64,000 nucleotides of DNA from Heyndrickxia acidiproducens DSM 23148 (GTDB lineage Bacteria > Bacillota > Bacilli > Bacillales > Bacillaceae_C): NCBI RefSeq assembly GCF_000374345.1, contig NZ_KB893977.1, positions 1-64,000 of the forward strand, given 5' to 3'. Position numbers and translations under genes: made by a program. Of this stretch, positions 57,527-64,000 are shown in pieces. Within the stretch, counting starts at the first letter, position 1, and each line of letters starts with the position of its first letter. Below the pieces are notes generated by a model. That model was not told the DNA's origin and did no database searches. It worked only from the letters and a program-made list of their open reading frames with translations.

Positions 57527-58345
57527 TTACCCCTCTTCCGCATATAATCTTGCTGTCATTTTGTATTGGTTCATCAATATATGAATCCTTTCTTCCAGCA
57601 GCTGATTCAGTTTCGGCGCTTTCGCCAGGCAGTTTTGCAGCGCCTCAAAACTTTGTTTTATATAGGCTTCACTTTTATACAACAGCTCAAGCTTTTTATC
57701 CATCGGCAATTGTTGAAAGGGCTGTTCTTCATTCGGATAAGAAAACTTCTTAAGTGCTTCAAACAGAATGGAGCTCTTCCCTTTCATAGCTCTTTCTTTT
57801 TCCAAAGCAAGACGGTTGAATAACAGCAATTCCTCGCTGAGGCGAATGAGCGGCTGTGAACCAAAAAACTGCATGAATTTCGTAATAATCCCCGACTCTG
57901 TTTTTTTCAAATGGGATAAAAAGGATTCTGCGTCTGATTCATCAAACTGATAAAGCAGCACTTTATACTCATTCACGCATTTAATCCCTTCTGCAAGAAC
58001 CCCGACCAGCTTAACATTGCGGACGCCCGCCAGCAGCTTATAGTACAGGCTGCTGAAGTAATCACCTGCGAGGACCGTCAACTGGCGGTTTTTCTGCTTA
58101 TCGTCTAAATTGGTTACTCTCTCATGGGTGTCAAGGGCGATTTGGATCAGCATCGCAGTTGCAACAAATTGCGCCGCTTCATGATCCGAATAAGTATGTC
58201 CGGCCAGACTGTTGATCAAAAGCAGAATGCGGTCTTCATCTATGTATGGCGCATCAATATATTGATGTAAAAAATCGTGATTTACTTCCTGTTCGATCAG
58301 TTGTTTAATTGCTGAAAGTTGTTGGCTGCGTTCATACAATGACAT
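57527..58345 (-). CDS. hepS: Heptaprenyl diphosphate synthase component I
   Basis: Non-catalytic small subunit that partners HepT and sets product length. The 272-residue helical protein contains [23 protein letters not shown] in parts, [13 protein letters not shown] and [16 protein letters not shown], typical of HepS. It is about 20 residues longer than the B. subtilis protein. GGGGAAGGG precedes the ATG. It follows mtrB. Confidence 0.94.
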   Translation of the reverse strand: MSLYERSQQLSAIKQLIEQEVNHDFLHQYIDAPYIDEDRILLLINSLAGHTYSDHEAAQFVATAMLIQIALDTHERVTNLDDKQKNRQLTVLAGDYFSSLYYKLLAGVRNVKLVGVLAEGIKCVNEYKVLLYQFDESDAESFLSHLKKTESGIITKFMQFFGSQPLIRLSEELLLFNRLALEKERAMKGKSSILFEALKKFSYPNEEQPFQQLPMDKKLELLYKSEAYIKQSFEALQNCLAKAPKLNQLLEERIHILMNQYKMTARLYAEEG

Positions 58346-58442
58346 AACCCTTCCCCATTTCTTCGTTGATGTAACCTAAAAACAAGTCGTAATTTATTAT
58401 AGCATAACTGAGAATATGACGTTAAAAACTTGTCTTGCCCGT

Positions 58443-58673
58443 TCATTCATCGGTGTAGCTTTCCAACCCGCCGATGCTGGTTAAAATTTGTGCATCGCCG
58501 CGGACTTTTATGGCAGATACATGTTCGGTAAATTGCGCAATCAGCACTTCCCCTTCATCCAGGATTTCCGTATGGTTCAATTTCGTATCCGAACCTCTTG
58601 AAAGCCCGATGACGCTGACACCGTTCGCCAATGCTTTGACAACAATAAAATCAGAACGCGCGTCCGGTTCCAC
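58443..58673 (-). CDS. mtrB: TRAP, trp RNA-binding attenuation protein
   Basis: An 11-mer ring protein that binds tryptophan and then (G/U)AG repeats in RNA to turn down trp genes. The 76-residue protein is clearly MtrB: DFIVVKALANGVSVIGL, AQFTEH and SAIKVRG are present, keeping Lys56 and Arg58. The equivalent of Lys37, part of the RNA-binding KKR set in B. subtilis, is Ile here (TEILDEGEV against SEKLDKGEV). The GTG at 58673 is ten bases from AAGGGG; a TTG at 58679 is the alternative. folE (mtrA), usually just upstream, is absent. Confidence 0.94.
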   Translation of the reverse strand: MEPDARSDFIVVKALANGVSVIGLSRGSDTKLNHTEILDEGEVLIAQFTEHVSAIKVRGDAQILTSIGGLESYTDE

Positions 58674-58822
58674 GAACAAACAGCCCCTTTCTTTTCGTTA
58701 TGCAAACGTATAAGCACCTGTATATGGTTTATCTTACCATAGTACCCATGTGCAGCAAAGCGTCTTGAATGATTTTCTCCCGCCTAAACGGGCCGGCCGG
58801 CATCCTTGTAATCCGGCAATTA

Positions 58823-58850
58823 AAAAAAGGCTGCAAAAGCAGCCTTTTTT
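58823..58850. terminator. hbs terminator
   Basis: AAAAAAGGCTGC (58823-58834) pairs with GCAGCCTTTTTT (58839-58850) with a four-base AAAA loop, 22 bases after the hbs stop. Confidence 0.93.
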
Positions 58851-58872
58851 CGCTCAAAGTCAAAATATGTAA

Positions 58873-59145
58873 TTACTTCACTGCATCTTTAAGCGCTTTT
58901 CCCGGTTTGAAAGCAGGCACTTTGCTTGCTGAAATATCGATTTCCTCTCCGGTTTGAGGATTTCTGCCTTTGCGGGCTGCACGTTCACGTACTTCAAAGT
59001 TGCCAAAACCAATTAATTGGACTTTATCTCCACTTGCCAATGCATTTTGAATTGTATCGAAAATAGCATCCACTGCTTTTGTTGTATCTTTTTTGGAAAG
59101 TTCTGTAGCTTCAGCCACTGCATTGATTAAATCAGTTTTATTCAT
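58873..59145 (-). CDS. hbs: HU-type DNA-binding protein HBsu
   Basis: The main nucleoid protein, 90 residues, bending DNA as a dimer. It has [41 protein letters not shown] (the DNA-binding arm with the Asn-Pro tip) and [16 protein letters not shown]. The ATG at 59145 follows AGGAGGTG; the ATG at 59154 overlaps that site. The 200-base region upstream holds several promoter-like elements, consistent with the multiple starts known for hbs in B. subtilis. Confidence 0.97.
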   Translation of the reverse strand: MNKTDLINAVAEATELSKKDTTKAVDAIFDTIQNALASGDKVQLIGFGNFEVRERAARKGRNPQTGEEIDISASKVPAFKPGKALKDAVK

Positions 59146-59350
59146 TCCATTCACCTCCTCCCAGAGAAACTGAACATAATTCAGGTTTCTAATAACATTG
59201 TATACGGTTTTTCATCTTTATAAACGTTTAAAACCGGATAGAACCAGTATTTTGCTTCAATACCAATTCTGATAAAAGATTATCATAATAGATTTGCGTA
59301 CGCAAGAATAATTCGCTTATACTGGGAAAGTTTTCATCTTTTTTCCACAT

Positions 59351-59409
59351 AAAAGGGGTCCGGCGCCATTTTTGGGTGTGTTGCTCTCCAAAAACGGGCC
59401 GGACCTTTT
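59351..59409 (-). terminator. spoIVA terminator
   Basis: On the minus strand AAAAGGTCCGGC pairs with GCCGGACCCCTTTT with a small bulge across a 30-base loop, right at the spoIVA stop. Confidence 0.7.
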
Positions 59410-60886
59410 ACAGGATGATGGCAATTAATCCTCCCGAGCCTTCATTAATAATCCGTTCCAGCGTTTCTTTCAGTTTATAACGTGCATTTTCCGGCATTAG
59501 CGAAAGTTTTGCCTGGATACCTTCCCTGACAATTGAGCTTAAATTGCGGCCGAATATATCCGAGTTCCATATTGACAACGGGTCATCCTCAAAGTCCTGC
59601 ATGAGATAACGCACCAGTTCCTCACTCTGCTTCTCGGTCCCGATAATCGGCGCAAATTCCGATTCCACATCGACTTTAATCATGTGGATGGAAGGCGCGA
59701 CAGCTTTCAGGCGGACCCCGAAGCGTGATCCCTGGCGGATGATCTCCGGTTCATCCAGGCTCATATCCTGCAGGGACGGCGATGCGATTCCGTAACCCGT
59801 TTGTTTGACCATTTTTAACGCATCGGAGATTTGGTCGTATTCTGTTTTGGCGTGGGCAAAATCCTGCATCAATTCAAGCAAATGGTCTTTCCCGCGGATT
59901 TCAACACCGACAATTTCTTTTAACACCTGGTCATACAGTTCATCGGGGGCCTGCAGGTCGATTTCCGCTACCCCTTGCCCCATTTCAATGCCGGCAAGGC
60001 TTGCGCTTTCGACAAAGTCATACTCGGTGAACGACTGGACAACACGGTCGACATCGCGCAGCCGCTTGATATCTTTTACCGATTCTTTTACGGCGTTCTG
60101 GTAGTTTTCCCGCAGCCAGTGGTTTTCTTTTAATACCATCACCCAGCTTGGCAGGTTTACATTGACTTCAAGTACCGGGAATTCATACAGGGCTTCGCGG
60201 AGAACGTTCATCACATCCGCTTCACGCATACTTTCAACCGACATCGCAATCACCGGCAGATCGTATTTTTCCTGCAGCTCTTTGCGCAGTATTTCGGTAT
60301 CCGGATGGTACGGTTTCGCTGAGTTTACAACAATGATGAAAGGCTTTCCGACTTCTTTTAACTCGGCAACGACCCTTTCTTCCGCTTCAATATAATCGGA
60401 ACGCGGAATTTCCCCGATCGTACCGTCTGTTGTAATCACGACCCCGATACTGGAGTGCTCCTGAATCACTTTGCGTGTCCCGATTTCGGCTGCTTCATGA
60501 AACGAAATCGGTTCTTCATACCATGGCGTGTGGATCATCCGCGGCCCGTTTTCGTCTTCATAGCCTTTTGCCCCAGGCACCGTATATCCTACACAATCGA
60601 CGAGCCGGATATTGACATCAAGTCCCTCATCCACATGCACGGTCACCGCCTGGTTTGGTACAAATTTTGGCTCTGTCGTCATGATCGTTTTTCCGGCTGC
60701 GCTTTGCGGCAATTCGTCCTGTGCCCGGTTCCTGTCCGCTTCATTTGTGATATTCGGAAGCACAACCAATTCCATAAATTTTTTAATAAAAGTGGATTTT
60801 CCGGTTCTTACAGCGCCTACTACTCCTAAATAGATATCGCCTCCTGTACGTTCGGCAATATCTTTAAAAATATCTACTTTTTCCAA
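59408..60886 (-). CDS. spoIVA: Spore coat ATPase SpoIVA
   Basis: Forms the basement layer of the spore coat by ATP-driven polymerisation on the forespore membrane in the mother cell. The 492-residue protein (same as B. subtilis) has Walker A GAVRTGKST near residue 24, DCVGYTVPGAKG near 97 and the C-terminal GSGGLIAIIL. The N-terminus resembles TRAFAC GTPases, but the B. subtilis protein hydrolyses ATP. It starts with TTG at 60886, preceded by GGGAGGG. A sigma-E-like promoter lies upstream. Confidence 0.97.
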   Translation of the reverse strand: MEKVDIFKDIAERTGGDIYLGVVGAVRTGKSTFIKKFMELVVLPNITNEADRNRAQDELPQSAAGKTIMTTEPKFVPNQAVTVHVDEGLDVNIRLVDCVGYTVPGAKGYEDENGPRMIHTPWYEEPISFHEAAEIGTRKVIQEHSSIGVVITTDGTIGEIPRSDYIEAEERVVAELKEVGKPFIIVVNSAKPYHPDTEILRKELQEKYDLPVIAMSVESMREADVMNVLREALYEFPVLEVNVNLPSWVMVLKENHWLRENYQNAVKESVKDIKRLRDVDRVVQSFTEYDFVESASLAGIEMGQGVAEIDLQAPDELYDQVLKEIVGVEIRGKDHLLELMQDFAHAKTEYDQISDALKMVKQTGYGIASPSLQDMSLDEPEIIRQGSRFGVRLKAVAPSIHMIKVDVESEFAPIIGTEKQSEELVRYLMQDFEDDPLSIWNSDIFGRNLSSIVREGIQAKLSLMPENARYKLKETLERIINEGSGGLIAIIL

Positions 60887-60944
60887 AAAGATTCCCTCCC
60901 CACGTTAGTTCCCGGGACATTCCATCCTTAAATGATGATTGGAC

Positions 60945-60974
60945 AATATATGTTTATGATGTTGTCCGATATAC
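60945..60974 (-). promoter_or_regulatory. Sigma-E-like promoter of spoIVA
   Basis: CATATATT (60952-60945) resembles the sigma-E -10 (CATACANT). GTATATC (60974-60968), 15 bases upstream, is a partial match to the -35. Confidence 0.5.
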
Positions 60975-61006
60975 TTATGTCTATAAAATAATTTTTTTAT
61001 AGATTT

Positions 61007-61049
61007 CAGGAAAAAAATAAACCCTTCCTCTACAATATATTGGGAAGGG
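61007..61049 (-). terminator. yphF terminator
   Basis: CCCTTCC (61049-61043) pairs with GGAAGGG (61028-61022) on the minus strand, followed by a long T-rich tract. It begins 13 bases after the yphF stop. Confidence 0.8.
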
Positions 61050-61061
61050 AAAGGGATATGA

Positions 61062-61781
61062 CTATTTTGCCATAAATACCGGCTCGTTTTTTCTGTTAAC
61101 CGTATAAGGCAGGGAATATGCGGGAACATAGGGGGTATTTTCGGTTAAGAGGGAGCGGATATCTTCCCCTGCTTTAAAATTTTGTGTGCTGTGCTCCAGC
61201 GCCTGTTTTAAGTCCTTGCTGTAGTCGACATAGATTTCCCCTTTCCCGGTGACCACAAACGGGAGCTTGCGGCCGGAATAGGGAGAAATCACTTTTGGAG
61301 CCGTTTGATAGCCCAGTTTCTTAAAATCAAGTGTGTACACATTGCGGGCCAGTTCCTTTTTAAACGGCGGATAACCCTGAGACCTGATCCTGATCTCTAA
61401 TTCTCTTATTTTTTCCGGAATCCGGACATCAAAAACTTTCACGACCGGGTTTTTTTCGGCATCAATGATAACATACTGGTATACGCCGCCGCTTTCATAA
61501 GCGTTCGCTGGTGGTGCTGCCAAATCAGTTTTCGGCGCTTTTAATTGGTGAAAGTCAATTAGGTATTTCATGTAAACAGGTGTATTTTCCGGTTTCGTTT
61601 TGATCGGCAGCAGCCCTTTATTGGCTTTTTTATACTGATCGACTGCTTTTTGGACGGCCTTGAGCTGTTCATCATTTGAAACTTGGCTGTCCGCCTTTTG
61701 CGCTTCCGGATACAAGCATCCGCTTAAAACGCTGCAAATAAGGGTTATCAGAACAAGGAAAGACAGTTTTCGCATGTACAA
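61062..61781 (-). CDS. yphF: YphF-like lipoprotein (DUF3939)
   Basis: About 239 residues. The N-terminus is a lipoprotein signal (RKLSFLVLITLICSVLSGC) with the lipobox Cys near residue 22, so the mature protein should be tethered to the outer face of the membrane. The rest is a soluble domain with no known catalytic motif. Match to YphF is by size, lipobox and place between yphE and spoIVA. Starts: TTG 61781, six bases from GGGGGA, or ATG 61775. Confidence 0.85.
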   Translation of the reverse strand: MYMRKLSFLVLITLICSVLSGCLYPEAQKADSQVSNDEQLKAVQKAVDQYKKANKGLLPIKTKPENTPVYMKYLIDFHQLKAPKTDLAAPPANAYESGGVYQYVIIDAEKNPVVKVFDVRIPEKIRELEIRIRSQGYPPFKKELARNVYTLDFKKLGYQTAPKVISPYSGRKLPFVVTGKGEIYVDYSKDLKQALEHSTQNFKAGEDIRSLLTENTPYVPAYSLPYTVNRKNEPVFMAK

Positions 61782-61804
61782 ATCCATTCCCCCTTCCAAT
61801 CCGC

Positions 61805-62005
61805 TTAATCAGCCGGCCCGCTCAGCACAATGATCGCCATGAGCAGGCCGCCGAGGATTAAGCAGGCATACGCAAATACGGCTGTAACCCCTCTGAAGAA
61901 AGCTGATTTCAATTTGTACCTGCTTGCAAAGATGGCCGCCATCGCAACCAGCATGAATCCCATCCCAATCATAGAAATCCACATTTTTACCATCCCCGGC
62001 GACAA
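61805..62005 (-). CDS. yphE: YphE-like membrane protein (DUF2768)
   Basis: A small protein of about 66 residues with two membrane helices (MVKMWISMIGMGFMLVAMAA and FAYACLILGGLLMAIIVL) joined by a basic loop. It matches YphE/DUF2768 in length and place. The frame is open to 62059, but the TTG at 62005 lies six bases from GGGGGA and gives the family length. Its role is unknown. Confidence 0.8.
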   Translation of the reverse strand: MSPGMVKMWISMIGMGFMLVAMAAIFASRYKLKSAFFRGVTAVFAYACLILGGLLMAIIVLSGPAD

Positions 62006-62343
62006 ACCGATTCCCCCTTCCGGCACCGAAAAAACAGGGCACACTGTAAACGCAATCATTTCTGTCGTCCAAAAATCTCTTGCTGCATTATACCATAAAA
62101 GTAAAACATATTCAAATTTTCAGACCTGCTTTTTTTAGAGGGCTGTGCACAGCTCAAAAACATAGAAAAAACTGAAGTAAAGGAGCGTCAGCTTTACTTC
62201 AGTTTAATCGTTCGACAAATACCCAGCCTTTTAGTTTAAAGCATTTTAACTTTCCATGCAGTGTATGCCGCAAGCTGCTACTTGGCATCATAAGAAAGCC
62301 CATGTGCCCCGGGATTCAGGACGATATAAGGCAGTCCGCTAAA
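62006..62343. other. Intergenic region between gpsA and yphE
   Basis: About 338 bases without a supported gene. It holds the yphE ribosome site, a terminator hairpin (62169-62205) and, right after the gpsA TAG stop, 19 further codons in the gpsA frame that end at a second TAG (62285-62343). Confidence 0.5.
62169..62205. terminator. Terminator between gpsA and yphE
   Basis: A 14-base stem AAACTGAAGTAAAG (62169-62182) with CTTTACTTCAGTTT (62192-62205), A/T flanked. It probably ends the der-gpsA transcript. Confidence 0.8.
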
Positions 62344-63393
62344 CTAATCCTGGAATTGTTCATCCAGCATCACGACCAAATCTTCCATTTCATGCTTCTT
62401 CAGGCGGCCCATCAGGTTATCCACCGCTTCCTTTGGATTTAAGCCTTTGAACAAAACATGGAAAAGAGCATCCGTAATCGGCATCTTCACCTGGTATTTA
62501 GAGGCGAGCTGGTAGGCTGCTTTCGTCGTTCGCACACCTTCAACAACCATCCCCATGCTATCCAGAACATCTGCAAGCTCTTTGCCTTTGCCAAGCATAT
62601 TGCCGGCTCTCCAGTTGCGTGAATGAACGCTTGTACACGTCACGATTAAATCGCCGATGCCGGCAAGCCCTAAAAAGGTGAGCGGATTGGCGCCCATCTT
62701 CGTGCCGAGACGCGCAATCTCCGCCAGGCCCCTGGTCATCAGCGCCGCTTTTGCATTATCGCCGTAGCCAAGTCCATCAGAGATCCCTGCAGCCAGCGCA
62801 ATAATATTTTTTAAAGAACCACCCAATTCAACTCCGATAATATCCGGATTAGTATACACGCGGAAATGTGAATTCATAAAGATATCCTGCGCTTTTTTGG
62901 CGGCCTGCATATTTTTTGAGGAGACGGTTACAGTCGTCGGGTGCCGTAAGCTGACCTCCTCGGCATGGCTCGGCCCGGACAGCACAACCACGTCTTTCAA
63001 CAGCGTTTCCGGCATTTCTTCCTCCACCATTTCGGAAATACGAAGCAGCGTATCCGGTTCAATCCCTTTGCTGACATGAATAATTGAAAGCGGCGCCTGC
63101 CTGATGCCGGCAATTTGCCTGCAAACATCGCGGACTGCTTTTGTCGGCACGGCAAGCACGACTGTATCCAGCCCGGCAAGCGCTTCTGCCAGCGAAAGGG
63201 TACCGGAAATTTCCGGCTGGAGCGCAATGTCAGGCAGATAATGTTTGTTTGAATGTTGTTCATTAATTTCGTCTATTTGCTTTTTTTTATTGCCCCACAA
63301 ACGGACATGGTAACCATTGTCGGCTAATACCATCGATAGCGCAGTTCCCCAACTGCCTGCCCCCAGCACTGCTATATTCTTTTGATTGGACAA
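62344..63393 (-). CDS. gpsA: Glycerol-3-phosphate dehydrogenase [NAD(P)+]
   Basis: Makes glycerol-3-phosphate for phospholipids from dihydroxyacetone phosphate. The 349-residue protein has [21 protein letters not shown] at the start (residues ~5-25, nucleotide site), [18 protein letters not shown] and the catalytic lysine region [14 protein letters not shown] near 188. A GTG at 63402 is possible, but the TTG at 63393, eight bases from AGAAGG, is favoured. It follows der by about 18 bases. Confidence 0.96.
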   Translation of the reverse strand: MSNQKNIAVLGAGSWGTALSMVLADNGYHVRLWGNKKKQIDEINEQHSNKHYLPDIALQPEISGTLSLAEALAGLDTVVLAVPTKAVRDVCRQIAGIRQAPLSIIHVSKGIEPDTLLRISEMVEEEMPETLLKDVVVLSGPSHAEEVSLRHPTTVTVSSKNMQAAKKAQDIFMNSHFRVYTNPDIIGVELGGSLKNIIALAAGISDGLGYGDNAKAALMTRGLAEIARLGTKMGANPLTFLGLAGIGDLIVTCTSVHSRNWRAGNMLGKGKELADVLDSMGMVVEGVRTTKAAYQLASKYQVKMPITDALFHVLFKGLNPKEAVDNLMGRLKKHEMEDLVVMLDEQFQD

Positions 63394-63411
63394 TACAAGC
63401 ACCTTCTTTTC

Positions 63412-64000
63412 TTATTTTCTTGCACGCGCGATGATCCTGATCGGTGTTCCCGAAAATTCAAACGCATCCCGGATACGATTCTCCAGGAAACGTTCATAGG
63501 AAAAATGGAGAAGCTCAGGGTCGTTCACAAAAATAACAAATGTCGGCGGTTTGACTGCCACTTGTGTTGCATAAAAAATTTTCAGTCTTCTGCCTTTATC
63601 GGTCGGTGTCGGATTCATGGCTACTGCATCTGCTATAACTTCGTTTAAAATGCTCGACTGGACGCGCATCGCATGGCTTTCACTGACAGCCTGGATCAGC
63701 GGCAGCAGATTTTGCAGCCTTTTTTTCGTTTTCGCCGATACAAAGATCACCGGCGCATAACTCAAAAATTGAAAATGGTCGCGGATTTTTTCTGTAAATT
63801 CTTTCATCGTTTTTTCGTCTTTTTCAACGGCATCCCATTTATTCACAACAATAATCACGGCTCTGCCTGCCTCATGGGCATATCCGGCAATACGCTTGTC
63901 CTGTTCACGAATGCCCTCTTCCCCATTCAAAACAACGCAGACTACATCCGACCGTTCAATTGCCCTTAAGGCCCTGAGCACACTGTATTTTTCCGTATTC
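63412..64000 (-). CDS. der: GTPase Der (EngA), C-terminal part
   Basis: Ribosome assembly GTPase with two G domains and a KH domain. Only the last ~196 residues are in the window; the 5' part lies beyond 64000. The visible segment carries the end of the second G domain (VVNKWDAV as the G4 NKxD motif near 47, VSAKTKKR as G5) and the KH-like domain ending [16 protein letters not shown]. Coding continues unbroken to the edge ([10 protein letters not shown]). Confidence 0.97.
   Translation of the reverse strand, partial: NTEKYSVLRALRAIERSDVVCVVLNGEEGIREQDKRIAGYAHEAGRAVIIVVNKWDAVEKDEKTMKEFTEKIRDHFQFLSYAPVIFVSAKTKKRLQNLLPLIQAVSESHAMRVQSSILNEVIADAVAMNPTPTDKGRRLKIFYATQVAVKPPTFVIFVNDPELLHFSYERFLENRIRDAFEFSGTPIRIIARARK

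Overview
The window is chromosomal core DNA of a low-to-middle GC, spore-forming Gram-positive rod of the family Bacillaceae. Gene order follows the well-known Bacillus subtilis stretch from ypbR/xpt to der (engA) almost gene for gene. It carries sporulation and spore genes (cotD, sspM, yppG, ypjB, spoIVA), bacillithiol genes, a menaquinone tail synthase, a b6c-type qcrABC operon and a class-B RNase P RNA. The amino-acid sequences look close to Heyndrickxia (Bacillus) coagulans or a near relative. That species guess is inference from memory of the families and was not tested. No prophage, insertion sequence, CRISPR array or tRNA gene was seen.

Layout. 1-2.0 kb: glnRA (nitrogen). 2.0-6.0 kb: tandem dynamin dynA and a tiny CxxCxGxG protein. 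6.1-8.4 kb: xpt-pbuX under a guanine riboswitch. 8.4-13.2 kb: ypwA, an RNA methyltransferase, rnpB, gpsB, ypsA, cotD. 13.4-17 kb: the DNA-repair pair yprB/yprA (mrfBA) with a LexA-like box on its promoter. 17-19.8 kb: small sporulation-type genes yppG, yppE, sspM, yppC. 19.9-25 kb: recU-ponA facing nth and dnaD. 25-31.4 kb: asnS, aspB, ypmB, dinG. 31.6-38.8 kb: panBC, birA, cca, bshA, bshB1, mgsA, dapB as a long, tightly overlapping series. 39-43 kb: membrane proteins ypjC, queT (preQ1 riboswitch), yugP, ypjB, ypjA. 43-47.7 kb: qcrABC, ypiF, ypiB (reoY), ypiA. 47.9-54.1 kb: the aromatic supraoperon aroC-aroB-aroH-hisC-tyrA-aroA. 54.2-58.7 kb: cheR, ndk, hepT, menG, hepS, mtrB. 58.9-64 kb: hbs, spoIVA, yphF, yphE, gpsA and the 3' part of der.

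How the genes work together. The blocks are metabolic and envelope housekeeping: purine salvage, pantothenate, bacillithiol, lysine/diaminopimelate, shikimate to Phe/Tyr/His, and menaquinone feeding the qcr complex. Cell-wall growth is represented by ponA, its partner gpsB and the MurA-turnover factor ypiB/reoY. DNA repair and replication genes are mrfAB, recU, nth, dinG and dnaD.

The most interesting signals are in what is missing or altered against the B. subtilis order. The six trp genes are absent between aroH and hisC, while the tryptophan-sensing RNA-binding protein TRAP (mtrB) is still present but has Ile in place of the RNA-contacting Lys37. panD is missing beside panBC, and panB has its own promoter followed by a leader with an intrinsic terminator. 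folE (mtrA), ypjD, ypoC and ypmA are also not in their usual places. A LexA-like operator sits in the mrfAB promoter. About a quarter of the genes appear to start with TTG. I did not see a clear new multi-gene defence or mobile system.
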